This document shows, in pieces, positions 1-5,883 of a DNA stretch of 8,906 bases. Within the stretch, counting starts at the first letter, position 1; the number at the start of each line of letters is the position of its first letter. This DNA is from Anaerolineae bacterium (GTDB taxonomy: Bacteria; Chloroflexota; Anaerolineae; E26-bin7): positions 17,467 to 26,372 of the forward strand of contig JAOZOT010000013.1 in the NCBI GenBank assembly GCA_029933115.1. Direction: 5' to 3'. A program made the translations under genes and the position numbers. The notes beneath the pieces are model-generated. The model saw only the letters and a list, made by a program, of their open reading frames with translations, did no database searches and had not been told where the DNA came from.

Positions 1-7
1 AAAGCGT

Positions 8-15
8 TCACCTCC
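8..15 (-). promoter_or_regulatory. Shine-Dalgarno sequence for a gene beyond the left edge
   Basis: Read on the minus strand the bases are GGAGGTGA, a near-perfect Shine-Dalgarno sequence. They overlap the TGA stop of the ferredoxin gene, with 7 nt left before the window ends. This is the same motif that precedes the ferredoxin gene itself. I infer that another gene of the operon starts just outside the window; its start codon cannot be seen. Confidence 0.5.
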
Positions 16-511
16 CCCGGCGGCGGTGCCGGCGGCGACGGCCTGTCTGGATGCCTTTTCCGCTGCTCAGGGAGGGCAGGTTGCTGACTGCGGCATCCTG
101 AGCTTGTCGAATGGTTGGTGGCCGGGTCAGCCGACGCTCCAGGGCGTCAACCAGGTACATAGCCAGGCGCGGAGCCACCTCGCGCCCCAGGAAAGCCAGG
201 GCCGCCCCCACGACCGGGACGACCTTGGTCCGACGTGGCTCAGCCAGGGCAACCTCGGGTGCAGGCTGCAACGTCTTTTGCTCCCGCCGGATTTGCAATC
301 CGGCGTCGTAGGGCGAGATTGCTTTTTCTTCGGCCGGCTCGATAACCACCAGAATAGCCTCGTTGGGGCAGGCTTCAACGCAAGCTTCACACTCGTTGCA
401 TCTATTTTGATCAATGCTGGCCACGCCATCAGTCACCCGAATGGCTTCGACGGGGCAGACATTTTCACAGACGCCGCAGCCGGCGCATTTCTCGCTATCA
501 ACGTAAATCAT
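8..511 (-). CDS. 2x[4Fe-4S] ferredoxin with hydrophobic and Arg-rich C-terminal extension
   Basis: A 167-residue electron carrier. Residues 1-55 are a bacterial-type dicluster ferredoxin: Cys9, 12, 15, 19 followed by Pro, and Cys38, 41, 44, 48 followed by Pro, each set able to hold a [4Fe-4S] cluster. Classical ferredoxins of this type end near residue 55-60. Here about 110 residues follow: a low-complexity linker, a moderately hydrophobic stretch at about 97-122 (VVPVVGAALAFLGREV and on) that could be an amphipathic or membrane-associated helix, and a final run RRRRHRRRGR. The ATG overlaps the stop of the upstream radical SAM gene (ATGA) and has AGGAGGTGA 9 nt before it, so the start is secure and translation is probably coupled. 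Its likely job is electron delivery, plausibly to that radical SAM enzyme; the partner is inferred. Two segments of the extension look derived from dispersed repeats (285-305 and 94-112). Confidence 0.9.
   Translation of the reverse strand: MIYVDSEKCAGCGVCENVCPVEAIRVTDGVASIDQNRCNECEACVEACPNEAILVVIEPAEEKAISPYDAGLQIRREQKTLQPAPEVALAEPRRTKVVPVVGAALAFLGREVAPRLAMYLVDALERRLTRPPTIRQAQDAAVSNLPSLSSGKGIQTGRRRRHRRRGR
94..112. repeat. Dispersed-repeat-like motif inside the ferredoxin gene
   Basis: The plus strand reads CATCCTGAGCTTGTCGAAT. This closely resembles a short dispersed motif (CCTGAGCTTGTCGAAGG and its complement) that I recall from intergenic regions of many bacterial genomes. Here it lies in the 3' part of the ferredoxin gene and encodes IRQAQDA of the C-terminal extension. 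Only one copy is visible in this window, so its repeat status rests on memory. Confidence 0.4.
285..305. repeat. Perfect 9-bp inverted repeat inside the ferredoxin gene
   Basis: CGCCGGATT and AATCCGGCG form a perfect 9-bp stem around a 3-nt loop (TGC). In the ferredoxin gene it encodes the segment around DAGLQIRR, just after the Fe-S domain. The core GGATTTGCAATCCGGCG differs from the intergenic copy at 5827-5844 (GGATTTGGCAATCCGGCG) by one inserted G. On the opposite strands the similarity continues as AATCCGGCGRGAGCA. The two copies look like members of one palindromic repeat family. Confidence 0.6.
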
Positions 512-1314
512 CTCTTGTCACCTCCTTCCTGTCTGCTGTATTGAGGCCTCCGCCGTCGGGTCTCCCCTTCATCCAGGGAAACCACCTCCGGCCGGGTGGC
601 CTTGTAGACGTTGAGGACACGCGCTTTGCTCAGGGCGAGCAGATCCACAAACGCGGCTTCAATTTCGTCCATCTCTGCCGGGCTCAGGGGCGGCACGGGG
701 CTGGGGCGCAGTGGGGTGTTGAGCTGTACCTCGTCGGGAGAAAGGTCACGGGCAATTTCGGCCATCTCCCTGGCACAATCCCGATTGGCCTCCACGAACA
801 TCATCTGCAAGGCCAGCTTCCCCTGGAACTCTTCCCGGAAGCGGTGGATGCCCCACAGAACCTCTGCCAAAGTATAGTCCACAAAAGGACGGTTGATCTG
901 CTGGTAGAGCGTCTCATCGGGGGCGTCCACCTTGGCCACCACGACGTCGAAGAGGGCCAGGTCCCGGCGCACATCGCCCCGTTTCATCAGCGAGCTATTG
1001 GTCAGGATAGCGACGGGCTGCGCAAACTGCTCCCGCACTACAGCCACCAGTTCCGCCAGGTTGGCTGCCAGGGTAGGCTCGGCCACGCCGGAGAAGGTCA
1101 CATAATCAACAGGCACATCACCGACCTGCATCAACTCTCGGCGCAGCGCCGACGGTTGGACGAACTCCTGTCGCTCCGTCAGTGGGTGGCGGGTGGGCCC
1201 CAGTTGGCAATAGATGCAATTGAAAGAGCAAGTTTTCTCCTGGGTGGAGACCGGGTCCACTCCCAATGAGCGCCCCAGCCGCCACGAAGGTACCGGGCCG
1301 TAGACAATGCTCAT
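508..1314 (-). CDS. Radical SAM protein, COG0731 (wyosine-synthase-like) type
   Basis: A 268-residue radical SAM enzyme expected to use a [4Fe-4S] cluster to cleave S-adenosylmethionine. The cluster motif CSFNCIYC gives Cys29, Cys33 and Cys36 (CX3CX2C). The N-terminus (YGPVPSWRLGRSLGVDP, residues 5-21) is the characteristic opening of the COG0731 family, and the TFSGVAEPTL segment at about 73-82 corresponds to the family's SG-x-EPT SAM-binding motif. The frame is open upstream to 1392, but I choose the ATG at 1314: the conserved family start lies there, AGGGAGAG stands just upstream, and the ATG at 1392 has no ribosome-binding site. COG0731 is named after tRNA wyosine biosynthesis, but bacterial members with this opening are mostly uncharacterised, so no substrate is claimed. 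The arginine-rich C-terminus (ETRRRR) is probably non-catalytic. The ferredoxin gene overlaps its stop codon and is a natural reductant candidate. Confidence 0.88.
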   Translation of the reverse strand: MSIVYGPVPSWRLGRSLGVDPVSTQEKTCSFNCIYCQLGPTRHPLTERQEFVQPSALRRELMQVGDVPVDYVTFSGVAEPTLAANLAELVAVVREQFAQPVAILTNSSLMKRGDVRRDLALFDVVVAKVDAPDETLYQQINRPFVDYTLAEVLWGIHRFREEFQGKLALQMMFVEANRDCAREMAEIARDLSPDEVQLNTPLRPSPVPPLSPAEMDEIEAAFVDLLALSKARVLNVYKATRPEVVSLDEGETRRRRPQYSRQEGGDKR

Positions 1315-1316
1315 AA

Positions 1317-1324
1317 CTCTCCCT
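1317..1324 (-). promoter_or_regulatory. Ribosome-binding site fixing the COG0731 radical SAM start
   Basis: The minus strand reads AGGGAGAG, 2 nt before the ATG at 1314; the GGGAG core is 4 nt from the ATG. It supports this start over the in-frame ATG at 1392, which has no purine-rich site upstream and would add 26 residues with no family resemblance. Confidence 0.6.
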
Positions 1325-1388
1325 TTTGCCCACACCACTCGTGCTTTTTGTGTTTCAAAGATGTCCAGTAGTGTATCGGAGTTACCCC

Positions 1389-1592
1389 TCAAGTTTCTTG
1401 TTCGGGCACCAGCGTAATGGTGTGCTTCAAGAAGTCAATCTGCCCAATGTGAGCCTGCACTGTTTGTGGTTCCTCGAAGAAAGTGGTCAGCCGCACACCC
1501 TCTGCCGTCGTCTCCAGCAGAATAATGTCCTCCATGATCTTTTCTGATTGCTCCTGCCCATTGTGGGCCAGGTAGGCTGTTGCCTGACACAT
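1389..1592 (-). CDS. CooT-family nickel-binding protein
   Basis: A 67-residue protein matching the CooT family in length and pattern. It begins MCQATAYL, contains KIMEDIILLE (residues 18-27), a central EGVRLTTFFEE stretch, and ends with IGQIDFLKHTITL. In Rhodospirillum rubrum, CooT binds nickel through the conserved Cys2 and takes part in maturation of carbon monoxide dehydrogenase; Cys2 is present here and is the only cysteine. Many anaerobes carry CooT homologues away from CO dehydrogenase genes, and none is visible in this window, so the client metalloenzyme is unknown. The ATG at 1592 follows GGAGG with 7 nt spacing. It starts 12 nt after the stop of the DUF1638 gene, indicating cotranscription. 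The 74-nt gap to the next gene shows no clear promoter or terminator. The family call is strong; nickel binding here is inferred from the family. Confidence 0.88.
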   Translation of the reverse strand: MCQATAYLAHNGQEQSEKIMEDIILLETTAEGVRLTTFFEEPQTVQAHIGQIDFLKHTITLVPEQET

Positions 1593-1604
1593 TTTCCTTC
1601 CTCC

Positions 1605-2243
1605 TCACTGTGATACACTCTCCACCAGAAGCCCCTTCAAACGGTCCAAGGAGATAGGGTGAAATTCCATCTCCAGTCCTGTCCAATCAAATATCTCCAG
1701 AATTTCCTCGGCGTGCTCGGTCATGTATTCCTCAGCCACACCCAGGCTGTCCAGCACAATGATCTTGTCGTAATACCCTGGAAAGTTGGCATTGGCGTCG
1801 GCCCGGTCCCAGCCAAAATAGCGTTGATAAATCGTCTTCCAACTTTTGAGCCAGCCCAGCGTAAACCAGAGCACTTTGTCCTCTCTCCCCCCGCTGATGC
1901 GCTGCCGGTCTTCAAAGCTGGCCAGGATGTCGTAGCCGTAATCGCCCTGCAAGCGGGCGATCCCTGGCCCCTGGGCCTGCAAGATCGTGTCCACGCGCTT
2001 GACCGGCTCGTCGGCGTTGACGTAGCACTTTTTACCATAGGCCACGATGATCTTGTTTCCGGGGCACGATTCTCGCAACCGCGCCAGCCGCTTGAGAAGC
2101 TGTCTCTCCAGTTCGGCTGGCTTGGCGTGTAACCCCGGCGGCGTGAACAAAATCCGGCGAGGGTTCAAGAACCCCGTCTCCATCAGGTGCTTCATTTCAG
2201 GGTACAGAATCCCGCACGACACGATACATCGGTCTCGAAACAC
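1605..2243 (-). CDS. DUF1638 domain protein
   Basis: A 212-residue protein I assign to the DUF1638 family from its pattern: an N-terminal VSCGILYPEM (residues 8-17), a PGLHAKPAELERQL stretch at about 36-49, a buried strand ending in YGKKC (69-73), and a central segment with VLWFTLGWLKSW (124-135). There is no signal peptide or membrane segment, so it is probably cytoplasmic. The biochemical function of DUF1638 is unknown. I recall members near corrinoid-dependent methyltransferase genes in methanogens and acetogens, but no corrinoid protein is encoded here. The start is GTG at 2243, with AAGGAGG 6 nt upstream; the first in-frame ATG (residue 17) would remove the conserved Cys10 region. It lies 17 nt after the flavin oxidoreductase gene and 12 nt before cooT, so all three are probably one transcript. 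Confidence 0.75.
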   Translation of the reverse strand: MFRDRCIVSCGILYPEMKHLMETGFLNPRRILFTPPGLHAKPAELERQLLKRLARLRESCPGNKIIVAYGKKCYVNADEPVKRVDTILQAQGPGIARLQGDYGYDILASFEDRQRISGGREDKVLWFTLGWLKSWKTIYQRYFGWDRADANANFPGYYDKIIVLDSLGVAEEYMTEHAEEILEIFDWTGLEMEFHPISLDRLKGLLVESVSQ

Positions 2244-2249
2244 AGTGTG

Positions 2250-2256
2250 CCTCCTT
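2250..2256 (-). promoter_or_regulatory. Ribosome-binding site supporting a GTG start
   Basis: The minus strand reads AAGGAGG, 6 nt before the GTG at 2243. It decides the start of the DUF1638 gene at a non-ATG codon and keeps the conserved N-terminal cysteine segment in the protein. Confidence 0.7.
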
Positions 2257-2260
2257 AAAA

Positions 2261-4219
2261 CTATAGCGTTCGCCCCACTTCAAACCCCTCATTGACCGCG
2301 TCCAGCGCCTCGCGGGGCTCCACGCAGTCACCGATCAGGTGGACCTCGGCGCGCCCCTCCAGCGCGTCTGCCAGCGTGCGGTCGGCGCGCAGTCCCAGGG
2401 CGATGATCACTGTCTCCGCCGGGAAGCGCATCTCGGCTGCGCCTTCCTGGTGCGGATAGGGCCGGGCGACGACGGTGGTCTGCCCCTGAGCGTCGGTCTC
2501 GAAGCGTACCACCTCGACGCCGGTGCGCACCTCCACGCCCAGCTTCTCCAGTCGCTTGAGGAGCACCGCCTGCGCCAGCGGGTCCAATTTAGCGCCGACC
2601 TCCGGCTTGCGCTTGACTACAATGCAAGACACCCCCTGCCGGGCCAGATATTCGGCTGTCTCCAGCCCGGTCGTCCCGGCTCCCACAATAAAAGCGGACG
2701 GCGTGCTCACTTCAGCGCGGCCATCCAGCAGGTCATAAGCCGTCATCCAGCGCGTCTCTTCCAGGCCGGGGAAGGGGGGCACAATGGGTTGCGCGCCGGT
2801 AGCCACTACCACCACGTCCGGGGCTTCGGCAGCGACCAGGTCCGGGTTGACCGTGGTGCCGAGACGCACGTCCACCCCGGCCCGTTCCATCTGTATCTGC
2901 TGGTAGCGGATGATGTCGGCGAACTCCTCTTTGTGAGGCACCTGCGCTGCCTCGCGGAACCGCCCTCCCAAACGGTCGTCCCGTTCGTAGAGAGTAACGC
3001 GGTGGCCACGTTGGGCGGCAATGATAGCCGCCTCCATCCCGCCTGGCCCACCGCCGACCACCATCACCCGCCTGGGTTGCTCAGCCGGAGTGATCAACTC
3101 CTCTCCCTCGCGGCCACACAGCGGGTTGAACATGCACGAGGTACCTTTCCCCCGGCGCAACTCGGCCAGGCAGCCCTGGTGGCAGGCCGCGCACAGCAGG
3201 ATCGCCTCCTCGTCGCCGGATTGGGCCTTGCGCGGCCAGTCGGGGTCGGCCAGGAGGGGGCGGCCCAGCCCGATCAGATCGGCCTGGCCCTCTGCCAGGG
3301 CCTCTCGCGCCACCTGCGGGGTGCGGATGCGCCCGGCCACGACCACCGGCAGGGAGACGGCAGCCCGGATGCGGGCGGCCATGGGCAGCAGGTTGGCCTT
3401 GGGCGTGCCGGTGGGATAAAGGCAGAAGGGAACGGATTCGCACATCGTGCCGGAGGTGACGCTGAGTGCTTGCACCCCCATCCCCTCCAGAGCCTGGGCG
3501 ATGGCAACAGCGTCCTCAATGTCCAGCCCATCCTCGACGTAATCGGCAGCGTTCATGCGCACGACGATGGGAAAGTCAGCGCCCACCGCCTCCCGCACAG
3601 CGGCGATCACCTCCCGTCCGAAGCGCAGGCGGTTCTCCAACGGCCCGCCGTACTCGTCGTCCCGGTGGTTGCTATGGGGCGAGAGGAACTGGTGGATGAG
3701 ATAGCCGTGGCTGAAAGGGATTTCCAGGGCATCGAAGCCGGCCTCTTTGACCCGCCGGGCGGCTGCGGCAAAGGCCCCCACGTAAGCGGGGACCTCCTGG
3801 CGGGAAAGCGGGCGCGGGGTGACGCCATTGGCCGGGCAGAGCACGTCCGAGGCAGAGACCCGCTCTTCCTCTGGCACCAGCTTGGGGTTGGCCGCCCGGC
3901 CGGCGTGGTTGATGTGAGCCATAATGCGTCCTCCGGCCGCGTGGACGGCCTCCACCAGCCGGCGCAACCCGTCAGTCAGCCGGTCGTCGTGGATGCCCAA
4001 CTGGGTGGGGAGCTCCCGCCCGTTGCGACGGATGTACAGCGGTTCGGTGGTGATGAGCCCCACACCGCCCTCGGCCCGGCGGACGTAGAAAGCAATGTGG
4101 CGTCCGGTCACATCGCCCTCCTTGGTCCCGTATCCCAGCTTGACGGTGGTCATGATCAGGCGGTTGGGCAACGTCAGGCTGCCTAGTTGCAGCGGTTGAG
4201 ACAAATCTTCGTTATGCAT
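2261..4219 (-). CDS. NADH:flavin oxidoreductase, FadH/old-yellow-enzyme type with Fe-S cluster and FAD/NAD(P) domains
   Basis: A 652-residue multidomain ene-reductase-like enzyme of the architecture seen in 2,4-dienoyl-CoA reductase, trimethylamine dehydrogenase and BaiCD/BaiH. Residues 5-340 form an FMN-binding TIM barrel (PNRLIM; the HGYLI/HQFLSP/YGGPLENR block at 171-197; GLGRPLL at 317-323). Cys343, 346, 350 and 362 match the [4Fe-4S] spacing of E. coli FadH. A dinucleotide-binding motif GGGPGG at 389-394 binds FAD, GAGTTG at 513-518 is the second nucleotide motif, and IGD at 629-631 is the terminal FAD motif. Electrons should pass NAD(P)H to FAD to Fe-S to FMN to an unsaturated substrate. 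Tyr173 aligns with the FadH active-site tyrosine, but the segment where FadH has His252 reads TSGTMCES, with Cys260 at that place, so the substrate may differ from dienoyl-CoA. Start ATG with GAGGAG 8 nt upstream. Substrate not assignable. Confidence 0.92.
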   Translation of the reverse strand: MHNEDLSQPLQLGSLTLPNRLIMTTVKLGYGTKEGDVTGRHIAFYVRRAEGGVGLITTEPLYIRRNGRELPTQLGIHDDRLTDGLRRLVEAVHAAGGRIMAHINHAGRAANPKLVPEEERVSASDVLCPANGVTPRPLSRQEVPAYVGAFAAAARRVKEAGFDALEIPFSHGYLIHQFLSPHSNHRDDEYGGPLENRLRFGREVIAAVREAVGADFPIVVRMNAADYVEDGLDIEDAVAIAQALEGMGVQALSVTSGTMCESVPFCLYPTGTPKANLLPMAARIRAAVSLPVVVAGRIRTPQVAREALAEGQADLIGLGRPLLADPDWPRKAQSGDEEAILLCAACHQGCLAELRRGKGTSCMFNPLCGREGEELITPAEQPRRVMVVGGGPGGMEAAIIAAQRGHRVTLYERDDRLGGRFREAAQVPHKEEFADIIRYQQIQMERAGVDVRLGTTVNPDLVAAEAPDVVVVATGAQPIVPPFPGLEETRWMTAYDLLDGRAEVSTPSAFIVGAGTTGLETAEYLARQGVSCIVVKRKPEVGAKLDPLAQAVLLKRLEKLGVEVRTGVEVVRFETDAQGQTTVVARPYPHQEGAAEMRFPAETVIIALGLRADRTLADALEGRAEVHLIGDCVEPREALDAVNEGFEVGRTL

Positions 4220-4240
4220 TTGGTTTTCTCCTCAACGGAT

Positions 4241-4252
4241 TCCTGGCCAGGA
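4241..4252. repeat. 12-bp perfect palindrome between the antiporter and flavin oxidoreductase genes
   Basis: TCCTGGCCAGGA equals its own reverse complement. It lies in the 42-nt gap between the antiporter stop and the oxidoreductase start, 21 nt upstream of the start codon. It could be an operator half-site pair or chance; no -10/-35 pair is evident near it. Confidence 0.35.
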
Positions 4253-4261
4253 GAGCACCCT

Positions 4262-5560
4262 TCATGGGTTAGCCACGCCCCTGGGGATGTACGATTCTCT
4301 CCTATCCGAATATCTCTGGCCGGCTACTTCTTCTTCCAGAGGGAGGGCCTGACCAGCCTCGCCGGCTCGCACGATGGCCAGTTTTACCATAATCGGCCCG
4401 ATGATCTGCACTACGAAGGTCGTGGCTGTGATCACGCTGATCACTGTGTGACCCAATTGCACGCCGACTTCACCGTAAGCGTCAAAGCGGTTGGCGATGG
4501 AGAGGGCCAATCCAATGGCCACGCCGGCCTGGGAGAGCAGGCCAAAGCCCAGGTTGTTCCGCACCTGGGGCAGCGCCTTGCCCAGCCAGCCCCCCAACCA
4601 GGCCCCTCCGAACTTGCCCGTAGCGCGCAGTAAAATATAAGCCAGGCCCAGCAGTCCCATCTGCGGCAGCATCGAGACCTGCAAGCGTGCTCCCACCAGG
4701 ACGAAAAACAGGATGTAGGCCAGCGGCCCTACCCGTTCTATCGTGCAGTGGGCGTACTGGCTGTTATCGCTCTTGACATTAGCCACCACAACGCCCATCG
4801 TCATCGAAGCCAGGATAAGCGAGATCCCCAGCGAACTGGAGAGCCCGGCCACAAAGAGCACTGTACCTACGATGTAGGCGCACACTGCGTGGCGCTCCTT
4901 CAGGTGGTCCAGCAACCACTGGAACGGCACCCCGATCCCGATCCCCAGGAGCAGTGCCCCGCCAATCTCTTGTATGGGAAGCGTCACCATCTGAGTCAGC
5001 GACAGCCCACCACTGTGAGCTAACAGTGATTCGGCGATAGCGGCGGCAAAGCTGAACAGAAGCAGCGATAAAGCGTCATCCAGTCCAACTACTGCTAGCA
5101 GTGTCGTGGTCAGCGGGCCTTTGGCGCGGTACTCAGCCAGCACATCCACTGTGGCAGCAGGGGCTGTGGCGGCCGCTAGTGCCCCGAAGATGAACGCTGT
5201 GTGAATGGAGCGGGTGAGCAAGTAGACCCCTGCTGTCACCAGCAACAAGGCCCCTAGCGCCTCACCGATCAGAATGGCCACGATGCTTCGCCCCAGGCGG
5301 CGCAAGTCGCCGAAGCGCAGATGCGAGCCCATGTCGAAGCCGATCAACCCCAGGGCAATCTCGCTGATGAATCCCAGTTCGTGCACCAGCGGCAACGGCA
5401 CCAGGTTCAAAAACGACGAGCCCAGCAGCACTCCTACCAAGATGAACCCTACTACCTGAGGAATGCCGATTCGTTGCACCATTTTACTGCCCAGGTAAGC
5501 CAGGATGATGATCAGGCCGATGATGGACAAGATGTCGAGTTCAAATTGTAAGGGGGCCAT
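4262..5560 (-). CDS. CPA2-family cation:proton antiporter (membrane domain only)
   Basis: A 432-residue integral membrane protein with about 12 hydrophobic segments from residue 8 to 397 and a short polar tail. It matches the Na+/H+-exchanger domain of CPA2 (KefB/NapA-like) transporters: IGIPQVVGFILVGVLLG at about 31-47, GFDMGSHLRFGDLRRLGR at 74-91, the ATAPAATVDVLAEYRAKGPL block at 131-150, and GLDD at 159-162. Asp161-Asp162 fits the adjacent-Asp motif of the ion-binding helix, which in characterised relatives (NapA) goes with electrogenic exchange. KefB/KefC carry a C-terminal TrkA-N domain; this protein lacks one, so it is more likely a plain Na+(or K+)/H+ exchanger. The open frame reaches 5638, but the ATG at 5560 has AGGAG 7 nt upstream and directly precedes the first membrane helix. 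It lies 20 nt after the methyltransferase remnant. Ion specificity is not determinable. Confidence 0.9.
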   Translation of the reverse strand: MAPLQFELDILSIIGLIIILAYLGSKMVQRIGIPQVVGFILVGVLLGSSFLNLVPLPLVHELGFISEIALGLIGFDMGSHLRFGDLRRLGRSIVAILIGEALGALLLVTAGVYLLTRSIHTAFIFGALAAATAPAATVDVLAEYRAKGPLTTTLLAVVGLDDALSLLLFSFAAAIAESLLAHSGGLSLTQMVTLPIQEIGGALLLGIGIGVPFQWLLDHLKERHAVCAYIVGTVLFVAGLSSSLGISLILASMTMGVVVANVKSDNSQYAHCTIERVGPLAYILFFVLVGARLQVSMLPQMGLLGLAYILLRATGKFGGAWLGGWLGKALPQVRNNLGFGLLSQAGVAIGLALSIANRFDAYGEVGVQLGHTVISVITATTFVVQIIGPIMVKLAIVRAGEAGQALPLEEEVAGQRYSDRRESYIPRGVANP

Positions 5561-5567
5561 GATTGCA

Positions 5568-5572
5568 CTCCT
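5568..5572 (-). promoter_or_regulatory. Ribosome-binding site fixing the antiporter start
   Basis: The minus strand reads AGGAG, 7 nt before the ATG at 5560. It supports this start over the ATG at 5638. Upstream starts would overlap the preceding remnant frame and add a 26-residue leader (MSFLPLGGWRA and on) not expected in this family. Confidence 0.6.
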
Positions 5573-5580
5573 GTATCTGT

Positions 5581-5727
5581 TCACCATCCGGTGGAGTGTC
5601 CGTATCGCGCGCCACCCGCCGAGTGGAAGAAAGGACACGTGCCGCCGGTGATCAAGTTCATCAGCAGGTCGTAATAGCGGGCCTCCAGCCCCGTGACTTC
5701 CACTTTGGAGATAGGTTGATCGGTCAT
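5581..5727 (-). pseudogene. N-terminal remnant of a class I SAM-dependent methyltransferase (48 codons)
   Basis: On the minus strand ATG at 5727 opens a 48-codon frame ending in TGA at 5581. Residues 8-34 (KVEVTGLEARYYDLLMNLI, then TGGTCPFF) match the N-terminal helix region I recall from UbiE-like methyltransferases, whose members continue into an FIRR helix and the SAM-binding glycine loop. Here homology stops after about residue 34 and the tail (HSAGGARYGHSTGW) is unrelated, so the whole Rossmann domain is missing. The start follows AGGGAAGAGGAG, so it may still be translated, ending 20 nt before the antiporter gene. The simplest reading is a deletion that joined the 5' end of a methyltransferase gene to the antiporter operon. 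Alternatively it is a retained leader peptide. The family match is from memory; the lack of a catalytic domain is plain in the sequence. Confidence 0.6.
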
Positions 5728-5740
5728 CTCCTCTTCCCTA

Positions 5741-5767
5741 ACAATATGAGGGAGCTCAGAATTTCAA
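5741..5767 (-). promoter_or_regulatory. Possible sigma-70-type promoter for the remnant/antiporter operon
   Basis: The minus strand has TTGAAA (5767-5762) and TATTGT (5746-5741) separated by 15 nt, upstream of the start at 5727. The -10 match is partial and the spacing short of the optimum of 17. It is the only reasonable promoter-like pair in this spacer, and the spacer is the only long gap in the window, so a promoter here is expected. Confidence 0.25.
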
Positions 5768-5783
5768 TTGTCCCGACCCGCTC

Positions 5784-5844
5784 GGCTTGGATTGCCAAAT
5801 CCAAGCCTATTGCCCCGAAATTCGCTGGATTTGGCAATCCGGCG
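5784..5844. repeat. Pair of related palindromes in the 5728-5883 spacer
   Basis: GGCTTGGATT (5784-5793) and AATCCAAGCC (5798-5807) form a perfect 10-bp stem with a GCCA loop. The 15-mer GGATTGCCAAATCCA (5789-5803) returns as its exact reverse complement at 5826-5840, so the two hairpins also make a larger inverted repeat. Neither is followed by a T-run on either strand, so they do not look like intrinsic terminators. The second unit resembles the palindrome inside the ferredoxin gene. The rest of the 156-nt spacer holds no gene I can support. Confidence 0.65.
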
Positions 5845-5883
5845 AGAGCAGCGTGGGATAATTATTTTTCTGGAAGCGCCTGA

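Noticed and set aside
541..1269. Plus-strand open frame of 242 codons
   Set aside because: Antisense shadow of the COG0731 radical SAM gene, with no recognisable motif.
1315..1392. N-terminal extension of the COG0731 radical SAM protein to the ATG overlapping the cooT stop
   Set aside because: An ATGA overlap is tempting, but this start has no Shine-Dalgarno sequence, and the conserved family N-terminus begins at the ATG at 1314, which has one.
2339..4186. Long plus-strand open frame of 615 codons
   Set aside because: It is antisense to the flavin oxidoreductase, whose motifs and ribosome-binding site are unambiguous. The plus frame shows low-complexity His/Gly/Arg-rich sequence and no domain, as expected from GC-rich antisense frames.
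5784..5807. Intrinsic terminator for the right-hand operon
   Set aside because: The 10-bp stem is good, but no T-run follows on either strand and the stem is not especially GC-rich. The repeat-family reading explains it better.
5784..5844. CRISPR array
   Set aside because: There are only two units in inverted rather than direct orientation, with no regular spacers and no cas gene nearby.
5563..5883. Plus-strand open frame of 106 codons in the spacer region
   Set aside because: It runs antisense to the methyltransferase remnant and through the palindromes. It has no convincing ribosome-binding site or family pattern.
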